DNA from: Tepidiformaceae bacterium
GTDB taxonomy: Bacteria; Chloroflexota; Dehalococcoidia; Tepidiformales; Tepidiformaceae
Reading direction: 5' to 3'
Assembly: GCA_958295975.1 (NCBI GenBank)
Contig: OY282446.1
Location: 783,289 to 847,288, forward strand
DNA: 64,000 nucleotides
Each line of letters starts with the position of its first letter. Position 1 is the first letter of the stretch. The notes beneath the pieces were generated by a model. That model saw only the letters and a program-made list of their open reading frames with translations, ran no database searches and was not told the DNA's origin. The position numbers and the translations under genes are program-made. Positions 26,181 to 35,280 of the stretch are shown in pieces.

Positions 26181-27086
26181 CTACGAGTCGAGCGACTCGA
26201 CGGTGGCGACCTCCGCGCCGGTGGGGGCGATGCGCGTGACGAGCGTGCGGCCCGCCATGCCCGCCGCCTCCAGCGCGGCCAGCATGGCGGCGGCCACGGC
26301 GCGCTCCGCCCCGGGCGGGGCGAAGGCGGCCACGCTGCTGCCCGCGCCGCTCAGCCAGGCGGCGTGCGCGCCCGCGCCCCGGGCGGCGTCGAAGACGTCG
26401 TAGAGCGGCGGGAAGAGGGAGGCGCGCCAGGGCTGGTGGAAGCGGTCCCGCGTGGCCTCGTCGAGCAGGTCGACGCGGCCCGCGGCGAGGGCCGCCACGA
26501 GCAGCCCGAGGCGGGCGCTGGTGCCCACGGCGTCCTCGCGGCCGTAGGCGTCGGGCAGCAGGCGTCGGGCCTCGGCGGTGGGCATGGCGTGGTCGGGGAT
26601 GAGCAGGGCGACGCGCAGGCCGGCGGGGTAGCGGCAGGGGACGCGGGCGTGGCCGCCGTCCGTGGCCACGCACACCTGCACGCCGCCGAAGAGGGCGGGG
26701 CAGGCGTTGTCGGGATGGCCCTCGAGGCTGGCGGCGAGGGCGAGGCAGGCGTCCGCGTCGAGGGGGCGGCCCTCGCGCTCGTTGGCGGCGAGGATGCCGG
26801 CCACGCGCGCCACCGCGCTCGCGCCCAGCCCGCGCCCGAGGGGGATGGCCACGGTGTAGCGCGCGGCGATGCCCGCGGGCGGGGCGCGCCCGATGCGCTC
26901 GTAGAAGGCGCGCGCGGCGGAGACCGCCATCGCCTCGCCCGCGTCCCCGCCGGGGGGCTGCTCCATCTCGCCGAAGGACACCGTGACGGAGGCGAAGAGG
27001 TCGAGCGCCAAGCCGAGGCAGTCGAAGCCGGTGCCGACGTTGGCGCTGGTGGCGGGGGCGCGAACCGTGATCGCCGTCGCTTCCAT
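26181..27086 (-). CDS. thrB: Homoserine kinase
   Basis: 301 residues of the GHMP kinase family. It starts with TVRAPATSANVGTGFDCLGLAL and has the ATP loop IPLGRGLGASAVARVAGI, HPDNACPALFGG, and AWLSGAGSSVAAFAP near the C-terminus. It phosphorylates homoserine for threonine synthesis. The ATG at 27086 begins the standard N-terminus; the frame upstream is a shadow of the divergent gene. asd, which supplies the same pathway, lies far away at 51334. Confidence 0.92.
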   Translation of the reverse strand: MEATAITVRAPATSANVGTGFDCLGLALDLFASVTVSFGEMEQPPGGDAGEAMAVSAARAFYERIGRAPPAGIAARYTVAIPLGRGLGASAVARVAGILAANEREGRPLDADACLALAASLEGHPDNACPALFGGVQVCVATDGGHARVPCRYPAGLRVALLIPDHAMPTAEARRLLPDAYGREDAVGTSARLGLLVAALAAGRVDLLDEATRDRFHQPWRASLFPPLYDVFDAARGAGAHAAWLSGAGSSVAAFAPPGAERAVAAAMLAALEAAGMAGRTLVTRIAPTGAEVATVESLDS

Positions 27087-27145
27087 GGGGCCCGTCCGCG
27101 CGGGGGATGGCGCGATGGTAGCACGCCCCGCGCGCCGCCCCGGGG

Positions 27146-27151
27146 TACGAT
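27146..27151 (+). promoter_or_regulatory. -10 box of a probably leaderless gene
   Basis: TACGAT is followed by seven bases and then the ATG at 27159. This repeats a pattern seen before many genes here, with a TANNNT-like box ending 6-8 bases before the start codon and no Shine-Dalgarno sequence between. Confidence 0.45.
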
Positions 27152-27158
27152 GCGCGGC

Positions 27159-27644
27159 ATGAGCGAGCGCGAACGCCCGCGCGGCCCGGCGGAGCTGGCG
27201 GATGTCGAGCGGGCCCTGCTGGGCGTGCTCTGCGTGGGGCTGCCCCCGGCGCGGGCGGCGGGCGACGACGCCTTCCGCGTGGACTGCGTGACGGCGCGCG
27301 TGTTGGGGCTGCTGGAGGGCGACGGCGGGCGGCACCTCGACGGCGGACGCGCGACGGCGGCCTTCCGCGAGCGGCTGCGCGCGGCCATCGCGGAGCTGGC
27401 GGCGGCGGGCGTGCTGGCGGATCAGCCCGCGGGCGCGCCCGTGGCGGCGGGCGGCGTCGATCCCGCGCTGGCGCTGGACGTGGTGGCGCCGGACGCCCAT
27501 CCGGCGGTGCTGGACCGCCAGCTCGCGCAGGAGTGCATGGAGTCGCTCTTCGGCGTGAAGGCGGTCTACCCCTACCTGATGGAGCGGTACGCGGCGAGCG
27601 GGGCGGTGTGGCGGCGGCTGCGCGCGGCGGGCTACGGGGCGTAA
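27159..27644 (+). CDS. Unknown 161-aa protein
   Basis: No family is recognised. The protein is mostly helical (ERALLGVLCVGLP, FRERLRAAIAELAAAGVLAD), with a conserved-looking end (LFGVKAVYPYLMERYAASGAVWRRLRAAGYG). It has one Cys in the middle (QECMESLFG) and two near the start. It is divergent from thrB and precedes the JAB-domain gene by 50 bases. Codon use is like its neighbours, which supports a real gene. Confidence 0.65.
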   Translation: MSERERPRGPAELADVERALLGVLCVGLPPARAAGDDAFRVDCVTARVLGLLEGDGGRHLDGGRATAAFRERLRAAIAELAAAGVLADQPAGAPVAAGGVDPALALDVVAPDAHPAVLDRQLAQECMESLFGVKAVYPYLMERYAASGAVWRRLRAAGYGA

Positions 27645-27694
27645 CGGCGGCCCCTTCCGCGCCAACGCCGAAGCGGTGGGCGATAATGGCGGGC

Positions 27695-28117
27695 GTGACG
27701 CCGGTGCTGACCTTCCGACGGGAACAGATCGAGGCCATGATCGCGCACGCGCTCGCGGAGGCGCCGAACGAGTGCTGCGGCATGATCGCGGCGCGTGAGG
27801 GGCGCGTGGCCACGATCCATCGCGCCGTCAACGCGGAGGCCAGCCCCTACCGCTTCAGCATCGACCACCGCGAGCAGCGGCGCATCGAGGAGGCGATGGA
27901 TGCGGCGGGCGAGACGCTCGCGGGCTTCTACCATTCGCACACGGGCACCCCCGCGCGCCCCAGCCCCACGGACATCCGCATGATGCGCGCGTTCTTCGGG
28001 CCGCCCTGCGTGCACGTGGTCGTGGGCATCGCCGACCGCGAGCGGCCCGACGTGCGCGCCTTCCACATCGAGGGGGACGGCGCCACCGAACGGGAGTACG
28101 CGGTCGAGGGCGAATGA
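27695..28117 (+). CDS. JAB1/MPN (M67) metalloprotease, Mec/CysO-type
   Basis: 140 residues from the GTG at 27695. The JAMM zinc motif is complete: the Glu in NECCGMI, HSH in YHSHTGTPARPSPTD, and the later Ser and Asp. Relatives release ubiquitin-like sulfur-carrier proteins or deconjugate small modifiers. I prefer the GTG to the ATG three codons earlier because GATAAT ends seven bases before the GTG, matching the leaderless pattern of this genome. It overlaps folP by 4 bases. Confidence 0.82.
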   Translation: MTPVLTFRREQIEAMIAHALAEAPNECCGMIAAREGRVATIHRAVNAEASPYRFSIDHREQRRIEEAMDAAGETLAGFYHSHTGTPARPSPTDIRMMRAFFGPPCVHVVVGIADRERPDVRAFHIEGDGATEREYAVEGE

Positions 28118-28974
28118 CGCGGGCCGCGCGCGTCCGCCCCGCCCGCGCGCTCAGCCTGCGCGGGCGCGAATTCGTCTGGGGCGAACGCACCTTCGTGATG
28201 GGCATCGTGAACGCGACGCCCGATTCCTTCAGCGGCGACGGCGTGGGGGCGGACGTGGCGGCGGCGGCGGCGCTGGCGCAGGCGATGGAGGCGGCGGGCG
28301 CGGACGTCATCGACGTGGGGGCGGAATCGACGCGCCCGGGGGCCGCGCCCGTGGACCCGGCCGAGGAAGCGGCGCGCGCCATTCCCGCCGTGACCGCCGT
28401 GCGCGCCGCCATCACGGCGCCGGTCTCCATCGACACGCGCCGCGCGGAGGTGGCGGCGGCGGCGCTGGCCGCGGGCGCGGACATGGTGAACGACATCGAC
28501 GGGCTGCGCGGCGACGCGCGCATGGCGGCCACGGTGGCGGCCCACGGCGCGGCCCTCGTGGCCATGCACAACCAGCGCGGGCGCGCGCCGGGCGACCCCA
28601 TCGCCAACGTGCGCGCGGGCTGGCGCGAAAGCCTGCGCCTGGCGCGCGCGGCGGGCATCGACGCGGGGCGCGTGATCCTCGACCCCGGCTTCGGCTTCGG
28701 CTGGACGCCGGAGGAGAATCTCGCGCTGGTGCGCCGCCTGGGCGAGCTCACGGCGGAGGGGCCGCCCGTGCTGCTGGGGCCCTCGCGCAAGTCCGCGCTG
28801 GGGCTGGCGCTGGGGGGCGCGCCCGCGGGGGAACGGCTCGAGGGCACCGCCGCCGCCGTGGCCATCGCCATCGCCAACGGCGCGGACGTCGTGCGCGTGC
28901 ACGACGTGGCCGCCATGCGCCGCGTGGCGCTGGTCGCCGACGCCATCGCGCGCGGGAACCGGCGGGCGCCGTGA
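28114..28974 (+). CDS. folP: Dihydropteroate synthase
   Basis: 286 residues. VMGIVNATPDSFSGDG is the pterin-binding first strand, DVIDVGAESTRPGAAPVDPAEE the second signature, then SIDTRRAEVA and MVNDIDGLRGD. LDPGFGFGWTPEENLALVRR and GPSRKS complete the active site. It joins pABA to the pterin pyrophosphate made by the folK product encoded next. The folK GTG overlaps the folP TGA. The MHNQRG loop is also as expected. Confidence 0.94.
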   Translation: MTRAARVRPARALSLRGREFVWGERTFVMGIVNATPDSFSGDGVGADVAAAAALAQAMEAAGADVIDVGAESTRPGAAPVDPAEEAARAIPAVTAVRAAITAPVSIDTRRAEVAAAALAAGADMVNDIDGLRGDARMAATVAAHGAALVAMHNQRGRAPGDPIANVRAGWRESLRLARAAGIDAGRVILDPGFGFGWTPEENLALVRRLGELTAEGPPVLLGPSRKSALGLALGGAPAGERLEGTAAAVAIAIANGADVVRVHDVAAMRRVALVADAIARGNRRAP

Positions 28975-29462
28975 GCGTGGCGCTGCTCGGCCTCGGCTCG
29001 AACCTGGGCGACCGCGCCGCCAACCTGCAGGCGGCCATCGACCTGCTGGCCGCGCGGGGCGCGCCCGCCGTGCGCCTCTCCGGCGTGTGGGAGACGCCGC
29101 CCGTGCCCGCCGACCAGCCGCGCTACCTGAACGCGGCGGCGGCGGTGGCGACGGCGCTCGCACCGCAGGCGCTGCTGGCGGCGGCGAAGGAGGTGGAGCG
29201 GCTGCTGGGGCGGCGTCCGGCGGAGCGCTGGGGGCCGCGGCCCATCGACGTCGACCTGCTGTTCATGGGCAGGATCGAAATGTCCGGCGAGGCGCTCACG
29301 CTGCCCCATGCGCGCGTCGCCGAACGCGCCTTCGTCCTCCTGCCGCTGGCGGAGGCGGCGGACGGCCCCCTGCCCGTGCTGGGCCGCTCCGCCGCCGAAC
29401 TGCTGGCGGGCGTGGACGCGCGCGGCTGCGAGCGCACGGGCCTGCGCCTGCGCCTTCCCTGA
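28971..29462 (+). CDS. folK: 2-amino-4-hydroxy-6-hydroxymethyldihydropteridine pyrophosphokinase
   Basis: 163 residues from a GTG overlapping folP's stop. LLGLGSNLGDRAANLQAAI is the family start, WETPPVPADQPRYLNAA the substrate loop, and WGPRPIDVDLLFMG the magnesium-binding signature, followed by LPHARVAERAFVLLPL. It transfers pyrophosphate from ATP to hydroxymethyl-dihydropterin. No folB is seen beside it. Confidence 0.94.
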   Translation: MSVALLGLGSNLGDRAANLQAAIDLLAARGAPAVRLSGVWETPPVPADQPRYLNAAAAVATALAPQALLAAAKEVERLLGRRPAERWGPRPIDVDLLFMGRIEMSGEALTLPHARVAERAFVLLPLAEAADGPLPVLGRSAAELLAGVDARGCERTGLRLRLP

Positions 29463-29471
29463 ACGGGCGGC

Positions 29472-29711
29472 TCAGACCCAGGGGTGGTCGTCCATGCGCG
29501 CGCCGCCGGAGAGCTGCACGGCGGCGCCCCAGCCCGCGAGCGCGGCCACGGCCAGCAGGGGCGGGACGAGCGGCGCGAACGCCCAATGCGCGCGCGGGCA
29601 GGCGCGCGCCCCCGCCAGCGCCAGCGCCGCCAGCAGCAGCAGCGCGCCGCCGTTGGCCAGCTGCGTCCAGTGGAAGGCGGACGCGCGCGGCGGCGCCCCG
29701 GGGGCGTTCAC
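29472..29711 (-). CDS. Small two-helix membrane protein, 79 aa
   Basis: Two hydrophobic segments, about residues 18-36 and 44-66, are separated by a short basic loop (RACPRAHW). The start overlaps the Trm112-like stop by 4 bases. No family is recognised. It is convergent with folK. Confidence 0.55.
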   Translation of the reverse strand: MNAPGAPPRASAFHWTQLANGGALLLLAALALAGARACPRAHWAFAPLVPPLLAVAALAGWGAAVQLSGGARMDDHPWV

Positions 29712-29893
29712 GCCCCGCGCAGGTCGGGCGGCAGCAGGTCGGGGATGCCGTCCTCGATGGGGTAGCGCTCGTCGCAGGCGGCGCAGGCCAGCGTTCCCGC
29801 CACGATTTCGCCGTCATCCTCGCGCGCGACGGAGAGGGTCAGATCGCCCTTGCAGAGGGGGCAGGCGAGGAGGTCGAGCAGGTCGGGCCGCAC
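29708..29893 (-). CDS. Trm112-like zinc-ribbon protein
   Basis: 61 residues from the GTG at 29893. LLDLLACPLCKGDL and LACAACDERYPIEDGIPDLLP form a CxxC...CxxC zinc ribbon and match the Trm112/YcaR family. Bacterial members are partners or stabilisers of methyltransferases and others are uncharacterised. The 12 codons upstream of the GTG are probably not translated. Confidence 0.8.
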   Translation of the reverse strand: MRPDLLDLLACPLCKGDLTLSVAREDDGEIVAGTLACAACDERYPIEDGIPDLLPPDLRGA

Positions 29894-29937
29894 CGGTCCA
29901 ATGCTACGGCACGGGCGCTCCCGTAGCATGGAGGGGC

Positions 29938-30498
29938 GTGGACTGGGTCTCCATCGTCATCGTCGCGGTCGTGGGGCTGCTCACCTGGCGGGCCTTCCGG
30001 CGCGGCTTCCTGCGCGAGCTGGTGGGGCTGGGGGCGCTCATCCTGGCGGTGCCCCTCGCGGGCGTCTTCCACGATGACATGATCCCCAAGGTCGAGCCCA
30101 TCGTGGACAACGCCACGGGGGCGGCCCTGCTCTCCTTCCTCGCCATCCTGCTGGGCGTGATCGTGGGCGGGCAGCTGATCGCGTGGCTGCTGCGGCGCGG
30201 CGTGGACGCGCTCAATCTGGGCGGGGCCGACCGCCTGGCGGGCGCGGCCTTCGGGCTGCTGCAGGGGCTGCTGCTCTGCCAGGTGCTGCTCATCGCGCTG
30301 GTGATCTTCCCTTCCCCCGACCTGCGCACGGCGATCGGGGAGTCGGCGCTGGCGGGGCGGCTGCTGGACGTCGCGCCGCTCGCGCTCGCCATCCTGCCGG
30401 ACGGCTTCCGCGAGACGCTGGACCAGTTCCTGCGCGGCGTCGAGTTCCTCGAGCAGGGGCTGGAGACGCTGGACGAGCTGAACGGGATCGCGCGCTAG
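29938..30498 (+). CDS. CvpA-family membrane protein
   Basis: 186 residues from a GTG. It begins VDWVSIVIVAVVGLLTWRAFRRGFLRELVGL, the typical CvpA N-terminus, and has four membrane segments, GADRLAGAAFGLLQGLLL being the family-specific middle loop. The C-terminal helix is amphipathic. The family is linked to colicin V production and to envelope homeostasis; its molecular role is unclear. TAGCAT ends 8 bases before the GTG. Confidence 0.8.
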   Translation: MDWVSIVIVAVVGLLTWRAFRRGFLRELVGLGALILAVPLAGVFHDDMIPKVEPIVDNATGAALLSFLAILLGVIVGGQLIAWLLRRGVDALNLGGADRLAGAAFGLLQGLLLCQVLLIALVIFPSPDLRTAIGESALAGRLLDVAPLALAILPDGFRETLDQFLRGVEFLEQGLETLDELNGIAR

Positions 30499-30563
30499 CA
30501 GGGCGGGCGGCTGCCGTATACTCCGCGCGAATCCGCCGAGGGCGCGCCCCGGGAGGGCATGGC

Positions 30564-31496
30564 ATGGCCGAGATCGTCCGCGCGAGCGAAATGGGCTTCT
30601 GCATGGGCGTGCGCCGCGCCGTGCAGATCATGGAGGGCGAGGCCGCGCCGGAGCGGCCCATCGCCAGCGCCGGCGAGATCGTGCACAACCCCCACGTGGT
30701 GGAGCAGCTGGAGCGCACGGGCGTGCGCCAGCTGCCCGGGCCGGACGAGGTGGACGGCGACTTCGGCGCGATCACGGCGGCGCGCGTGGGCGCGGGCCGC
30801 ATCGCCATCACCGCCCACGGCGTGGGCGAGCGCGTCATGCGCAGCCTCGAGCACGCGGGCCTGGACATCGTGGACACCACCTGCCCGGTGGTCACGCGCG
30901 CGCAGCGCTTCGCCCAGAAATTCGTGCGCGAGAACTGGCACGTGCTCATCTTCGGCGACCCCGGCCACAAGGAGGTGCGCGGCATCACCGGCTGGACGCT
31001 GGACGAACGGGGGCGTTCCCGCGTGACCGTGGTGGAGCACGCCGAGCTGGACCACCTGCGCGCGGTCATCGACGCCTTCCCCGGCGGCTTCCCCAACAAG
31101 GTGGGCGTGATGGCGCAGACCACCCACCGCATGGAGGACTTCGCGCGCTTCGTGGCGAACCTGATGCAGCTCCAGCGCGAGGCCAACTTCGAGATGCACG
31201 TGGTCAACACGCTCTGCCACGCCACCACCGGCCAGCAGGCCGCCGCCGCCGAGCTCGCCCACCGCGTGGACGTGATGGTGGTGGTGGGCGGGCGCAAGAG
31301 CGCCAACACGCGCCACCTGCGCGAGGTGTGCGAGGGCGAGGGCGCCACCACCTACCACGTGGAGAGCGCGCACGAGCTGGAGGGGGCGTGGTTCGCGGAG
31401 GCGGAGCGCATCGGGCTCACGGCCGGGGCCTCCACGCCCGACCGCTCCATCGACGAGGTGGAGGCGCGCCTGCGCATGCTCACGGAGGGGCGGTGA
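30564..31496 (+). CDS. ispH: 4-hydroxy-3-methylbut-2-enyl diphosphate reductase
   Basis: 310 residues. MGFCMGVRRAV contains the first cluster Cys (C13), IVDTTCPVV the second and VNTLCHATTGQQ the third; AHGVGE and GGRKSANTRHL are also diagnostic. It is the last enzyme of the MEP pathway and releases IPP and DMAPP. Its stop overlaps the shc GTG, so the isoprenoid precursor step is physically joined to the hopanoid genes. The upstream leader at 30499-30563 contains GTATACT. Confidence 0.93.
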   Translation: MAEIVRASEMGFCMGVRRAVQIMEGEAAPERPIASAGEIVHNPHVVEQLERTGVRQLPGPDEVDGDFGAITAARVGAGRIAITAHGVGERVMRSLEHAGLDIVDTTCPVVTRAQRFAQKFVRENWHVLIFGDPGHKEVRGITGWTLDERGRSRVTVVEHAELDHLRAVIDAFPGGFPNKVGVMAQTTHRMEDFARFVANLMQLQREANFEMHVVNTLCHATTGQQAAAAELAHRVDVMVVVGGRKSANTRHLREVCEGEGATTYHVESAHELEGAWFAEAERIGLTAGASTPDRSIDEVEARLRMLTEGR

Positions 31497-33442
31497 CGGC
31501 GACGGCGGACGCGCCCGCGCGCGCCGACGCCGCGCTCGACGCCTGCCTCGACCGCGGCGTCGCCCACCTCCGCTCCCTGCAGGCGGAGGACGGCTACTGG
31601 TGGGCCGAGCTGGAATCGAACGCCACCATGGCCGCCGAGCACCTGCTGCTGGAGCGCTTCCTCGGCACGCACGACGCGGAGCGCGAACGGGGCATCGCCC
31701 GCTACCTGCTGGGGCTGCAGCAGGCGGACGGCTCCTGGCCGGTCTACTGGGGCGGCCCCGGCGACGTGAGCGTCACCACGGAGGCCTGGTTCGCCCTCAA
31801 GGTGGCGGGCGTGGACCCGGAGCGCGCGGAGATGACGCGCGCGCGGGACTTCGTGCGCGCGCACGGGGGGGCGGGGGCCGCGCGCGTCTTCACCAAGCTG
31901 TGGCTGGCCCTCTTCGGGCAGTTCGACTGGGACGGCCTGCCCGCCATGCCGCCGGAGGCGATCCTGCTGCCGCCTTCCTCGCCCCTCAACATCTACGCCT
32001 TCGCCTCGTGGGCGCGGGCCACGATCGTGCCCATCCTCGTCGTCTGGGCCAGCCGCCCCGTGGCCCCCCTGCCGGAGGGCGCGGGCGTGGACGAGCTCTT
32101 CCTCCATCCCGACCACCGGCGCGCCATCCGCTTCCCCCGCGACCGCGCGCCCCTCAGCTGGCGCAACGCCTTCCTGGCCGCCGACCGCGCGCTGCGGGCG
32201 CATGAGCGCCTGCCGTGGAAGCCGCTGCGGAAGCGCGCCCTCGACGCTTGCGAGCGCTGGATTCTGGCGCATCAGGAGGCGGACGGCTCGTGGGGGGGCA
32301 TCCAGCCGCCGTGGGTCTACTCGCTGATCGCGCTCAAGTGCCGCGGCTATTCCATGGACCACCCGGTCATGCGCCGCGGGCTGGACGGCTTCCTCGGCGA
32401 TTTCGCCCTGCGCCGCGGCGATGCCTTCGCCGTGCAGCCCTGCCTCTCGCCCGTGTGGGACACGGCGCTGGCCGTGACGGGCCTGCGCGAGGCGGGCGTG
32501 CCCGCGGACGACGAGGCCCTGCGGCGCGCGGGCCACTGGCTGCTCGCCACCGAGGTGCGGAGCCTCGGCGACTGGGCCGTCTCCACCCCGGGCGTGGAGC
32601 CCGGCGGATTCCCCTTCGAGTTCGCCAACGAGCAGTACCCCGACACGGACGACACGGCGGAGGTGCTCATCGCCCTGCGCCTGCTCGACGTGCCCGGCAA
32701 GGACGCGCCCTTCCACCGCGCGAAGGCGTGGCTGCGCGCCATGCAGTCGGCCAACGGCGGCTGGGGGGCCTTCGACCGCGACAACGACCGCCAGTTCGTG
32801 ACGAAGATACCGTTCGCCGATTTCGGGGCCACGCTCGACCCGCCCACGGAGGACGTGACCGCGCACATCGCGGAGTGCTTCGCGCTGGAGGGGACGTCCC
32901 CGCGCGACCCCATGCTGCGCCGCGCCATCGACTACCTGTGGCGCACGCAGGAGGAGGACGGGGCGTGGTGGGGGCGCTGGGGCGTGAACTACGTCTACGG
33001 GCTGGGCGCGGCGGTTCCGGCGCTCGTGGCGGCGGGGGCCGACGCGGCGGACCCGCGCCTGCGGCGGGCCTCGCGCTGGCTGCTCGACCACCAGCTGCCC
33101 GACGGCGGCTGGGGCGAAAGCTGCGCCACCTACGACGATCCGTCGCTGCGCGGCGGGGGGCCGTCCACGGCCTCGCAGACGGCCTGGGCGCTGCTCGCCC
33201 TGCTGGCGCTGGAGCCGCCCGACCACCCCGCCATCGCGCGCGGCGCGGAGTGGCTGATCGGCGCGCAGTCCGCGAACGGGGAGTGGGAGGAGCCGCAATT
33301 CACGGGCACGGGCTTCCCGCGCGACTTCATGCTCAAGTACCACCTCTACCGCAACTGCTGGCCGCTGTGGGCGCTGGGGCGCTACCGCCGCCTGCGCGAG
33401 GGCGCGCCCCTGCATCTGCCCGGCACGGACCCGCTGGCGTGA
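31493..33442 (+). CDS. shc: Squalene-hopene cyclase
   Basis: 649 residues from a GTG overlapping ispH's stop. The acid motif D384-T-D386-D387 (DTDDTAEV) starts the cyclisation. QW repeats appear throughout (QQADGSWPVYWG, HQEADGSWGG, QSANGGWGAFD, QLPDGGWGES, QSANGEWEEPQF). The end, GTGFPRDFMLKYHLYRNCWPLWALGRY, is typical of hopene cyclases. It turns squalene into hopene or hopanol at the membrane. All partners needed to make squalene follow at once. Confidence 0.95.
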   Translation: MTATADAPARADAALDACLDRGVAHLRSLQAEDGYWWAELESNATMAAEHLLLERFLGTHDAERERGIARYLLGLQQADGSWPVYWGGPGDVSVTTEAWFALKVAGVDPERAEMTRARDFVRAHGGAGAARVFTKLWLALFGQFDWDGLPAMPPEAILLPPSSPLNIYAFASWARATIVPILVVWASRPVAPLPEGAGVDELFLHPDHRRAIRFPRDRAPLSWRNAFLAADRALRAHERLPWKPLRKRALDACERWILAHQEADGSWGGIQPPWVYSLIALKCRGYSMDHPVMRRGLDGFLGDFALRRGDAFAVQPCLSPVWDTALAVTGLREAGVPADDEALRRAGHWLLATEVRSLGDWAVSTPGVEPGGFPFEFANEQYPDTDDTAEVLIALRLLDVPGKDAPFHRAKAWLRAMQSANGGWGAFDRDNDRQFVTKIPFADFGATLDPPTEDVTAHIAECFALEGTSPRDPMLRRAIDYLWRTQEEDGAWWGRWGVNYVYGLGAAVPALVAAGADAADPRLRRASRWLLDHQLPDGGWGESCATYDDPSLRGGGPSTASQTAWALLALLALEPPDHPAIARGAEWLIGAQSANGEWEEPQFTGTGFPRDFMLKYHLYRNCWPLWALGRYRRLREGAPLHLPGTDPLA

Positions 33443-34338
33443 GCGCGGGGGCGGCGGCGGACCCCCGGCGCTGGCCCGCGGAGCGCGCCATCGCGCCGCG
33501 CGAGGCCTACCGCTGGTGCGAGCGCTACGCCCGCCGCCGCGACGAGAACTTCACCGTCGTCTCCCTCTTCCTGCCGCGCTCCCTGCGCCCCCATTTCTTC
33601 GCCGTCTACGCCTTCTGCCGCTACACCGACGACCTGGGCGACGAGGCCGAGGGCGACCGTCCGGCGCTGCTCGACGCGTGGGAGCGCGACCTGCGCGCGG
33701 CGGTGGCGGGCGAGGCGCGCGGCCCCCTGCTGATCGCGCTGGCGCGCACCATCGCGCGCAAGGAGATTCCGCTCGATCCGTTCCTGCGCCTGATCGAGGC
33801 GAACCGCATGGACCAGCGCGTCTCCCGCTTCGCGACGTACGACGACCTGCTGGAGTACTGCCGCCACTCGGCCACGCCCGTGGGCGAGATGGTGCTGGCC
33901 GTGCTCGGCTACCGCGACGCGGAGCGCATCGCCCTCGCCGACGCCACCTGCATCGGGCTGCAGCTGGCCAACTTCTGGCAGGATGTCTCCGTGGACGCCG
34001 CCAGGGGGCGCATCTACCTGCCGCTGGAGGACCTGCGCCGCTTCGGCTGCGCGGAGGCGCAGATCGCGGAGGGACGCTTCGACGAGCGCTTCCGCGAGCT
34101 GATGCGCTTCGAGGTCGCGCGGGCGCGGGCGCTCTTCGCGCGGGGGCGCGCGCTGGAGGGGCGCGTGGCGCGCTCCGTGCGCCCCGACGTGCGCCTCTTC
34201 CGGCTGGGCGGCGAGGCCATCCTCGACGCCATCGAGGCCGCCGGATACGACACGCTCGGCGCGCGGCCCCGCGTCACGCGCGCCATGAAGGCGCGGCTGG
34301 CGCTGGGCGCGGGAGCGCGCCTGGCGGCGGGGCGCTAG
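33439..34338 (+). CDS. hpnC: Presqualene/hydroxysqualene pathway enzyme HpnC
   Basis: 299 residues from a GTG overlapping the shc stop. It is a trans-isoprenyl-diphosphate synthase fold: FCRYTDDLGDEAEGDRP is the first Asp-rich motif and ANFWQDVSVDAARGRIYLP the second, with HSATPVGEMVLAVLGY between. HpnC turns presqualene diphosphate into hydroxysqualene, with HpnD acting before and HpnE after. The order here is C-D-E as in many hopanoid operons. Confidence 0.92.
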   Translation: MSAGAAADPRRWPAERAIAPREAYRWCERYARRRDENFTVVSLFLPRSLRPHFFAVYAFCRYTDDLGDEAEGDRPALLDAWERDLRAAVAGEARGPLLIALARTIARKEIPLDPFLRLIEANRMDQRVSRFATYDDLLEYCRHSATPVGEMVLAVLGYRDAERIALADATCIGLQLANFWQDVSVDAARGRIYLPLEDLRRFGCAEAQIAEGRFDERFRELMRFEVARARALFARGRALEGRVARSVRPDVRLFRLGGEAILDAIEAAGYDTLGARPRVTRAMKARLALGAGARLAAGR

Positions 34339-34347
34339 GGGGACGGC

Positions 34348-35268
34348 GTGGCCTTCGACGTTCTGGCCGAGTTGGAGGCGCGCGCGCACGAGCGCCCCGC
34401 CGTGGACGAGGCCTACGCCTGGTGCAAGGCCTACGCGCGCGAGCGCGCCTCCAACTTCTACTACGCCTTCGCCATCCTGCCGCCGGAGAAGCGCAACGCC
34501 ATCTACGCCGCCTACGCCTTCAGCGGCTACGTGGACGACATCGCGGACGAGCTGGACGAGCGCGCGCGGCAGGAACGGGAGCTCGCGCGCGCGCGGGAGC
34601 GGCTCGCGGCCTGCTACGCGGGCGAGCGCGCGGGGCCGCTCTTCACCGCCCTCGGCGACGCCGTGGAGCGCTTCCCCGTGCCGCTCGAACATTTCGCGGA
34701 GCTGGTGAACGGCGTGGAGATGGACTTCACCATCGACCGCTACGAGAGCTGGGACGACCTGAAGCTGTACTGCTACCGCGTGGCCTCCATGGTGGGGCGC
34801 ATCTGCGTGGCCGTCTTCGGGGCCAAACCGCACCCGCGCGCGGACGAGTTCGCCACGAGCATGGGCATCGGCCTGCAGATCGTGAACATCATGCGCGACG
34901 TGCGCGAGGACGCCGAACGCGGGCGCGTCTACTTCCCCGCCGCGGAGCTGGCCGCGCACGGCCTCACCGCCGACGACATCCTCGCCTGCCGCTACGACGC
35001 GCGCTTCGCGGCCATGATGGAGGCGCAGGGCGCGCGGGCGCGGCGCTATTTCCGGCGCGGACGCCACCTGCTGCCCCTGCTTGACGTGCGCTCGCGCATG
35101 TGCGTGAACGTGCTCCAGGGCGTCTACTTCGAGCTGCTGCAACGCATCGAGGCGCGCGACTACGACGTGCTCGGCGCGCGCGTGCGGCTGAGCGGGCGGG
35201 AGAAGGCGGCGGTCATCGCGCGCCTCTGGGGCGGGGCCGCCCTGCTCGGCCCCGCGCGTTCGGGCTAG
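34348..35268 (+). CDS. hpnD: Presqualene diphosphate synthase HpnD
   Basis: 306 residues from a GTG. FYYAFAILPPEKRNAIYAAYAF, YVDDIADE and IVNIMRDVREDAERGRVYFP are the squalene/phytoene synthase signatures, with YCYRVASMVGRICVAVFG between. It joins two farnesyl diphosphates to presqualene diphosphate. Its GTG lies 9 bases after the hpnC stop. Confidence 0.93.
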   Translation: MAFDVLAELEARAHERPAVDEAYAWCKAYARERASNFYYAFAILPPEKRNAIYAAYAFSGYVDDIADELDERARQERELARARERLAACYAGERAGPLFTALGDAVERFPVPLEHFAELVNGVEMDFTIDRYESWDDLKLYCYRVASMVGRICVAVFGAKPHPRADEFATSMGIGLQIVNIMRDVREDAERGRVYFPAAELAAHGLTADDILACRYDARFAAMMEAQGARARRYFRRGRHLLPLLDVRSRMCVNVLQGVYFELLQRIEARDYDVLGARVRLSGREKAAVIARLWGGAALLGPARSG

Positions 35269-35280
35269 CGCCCGCGGCCC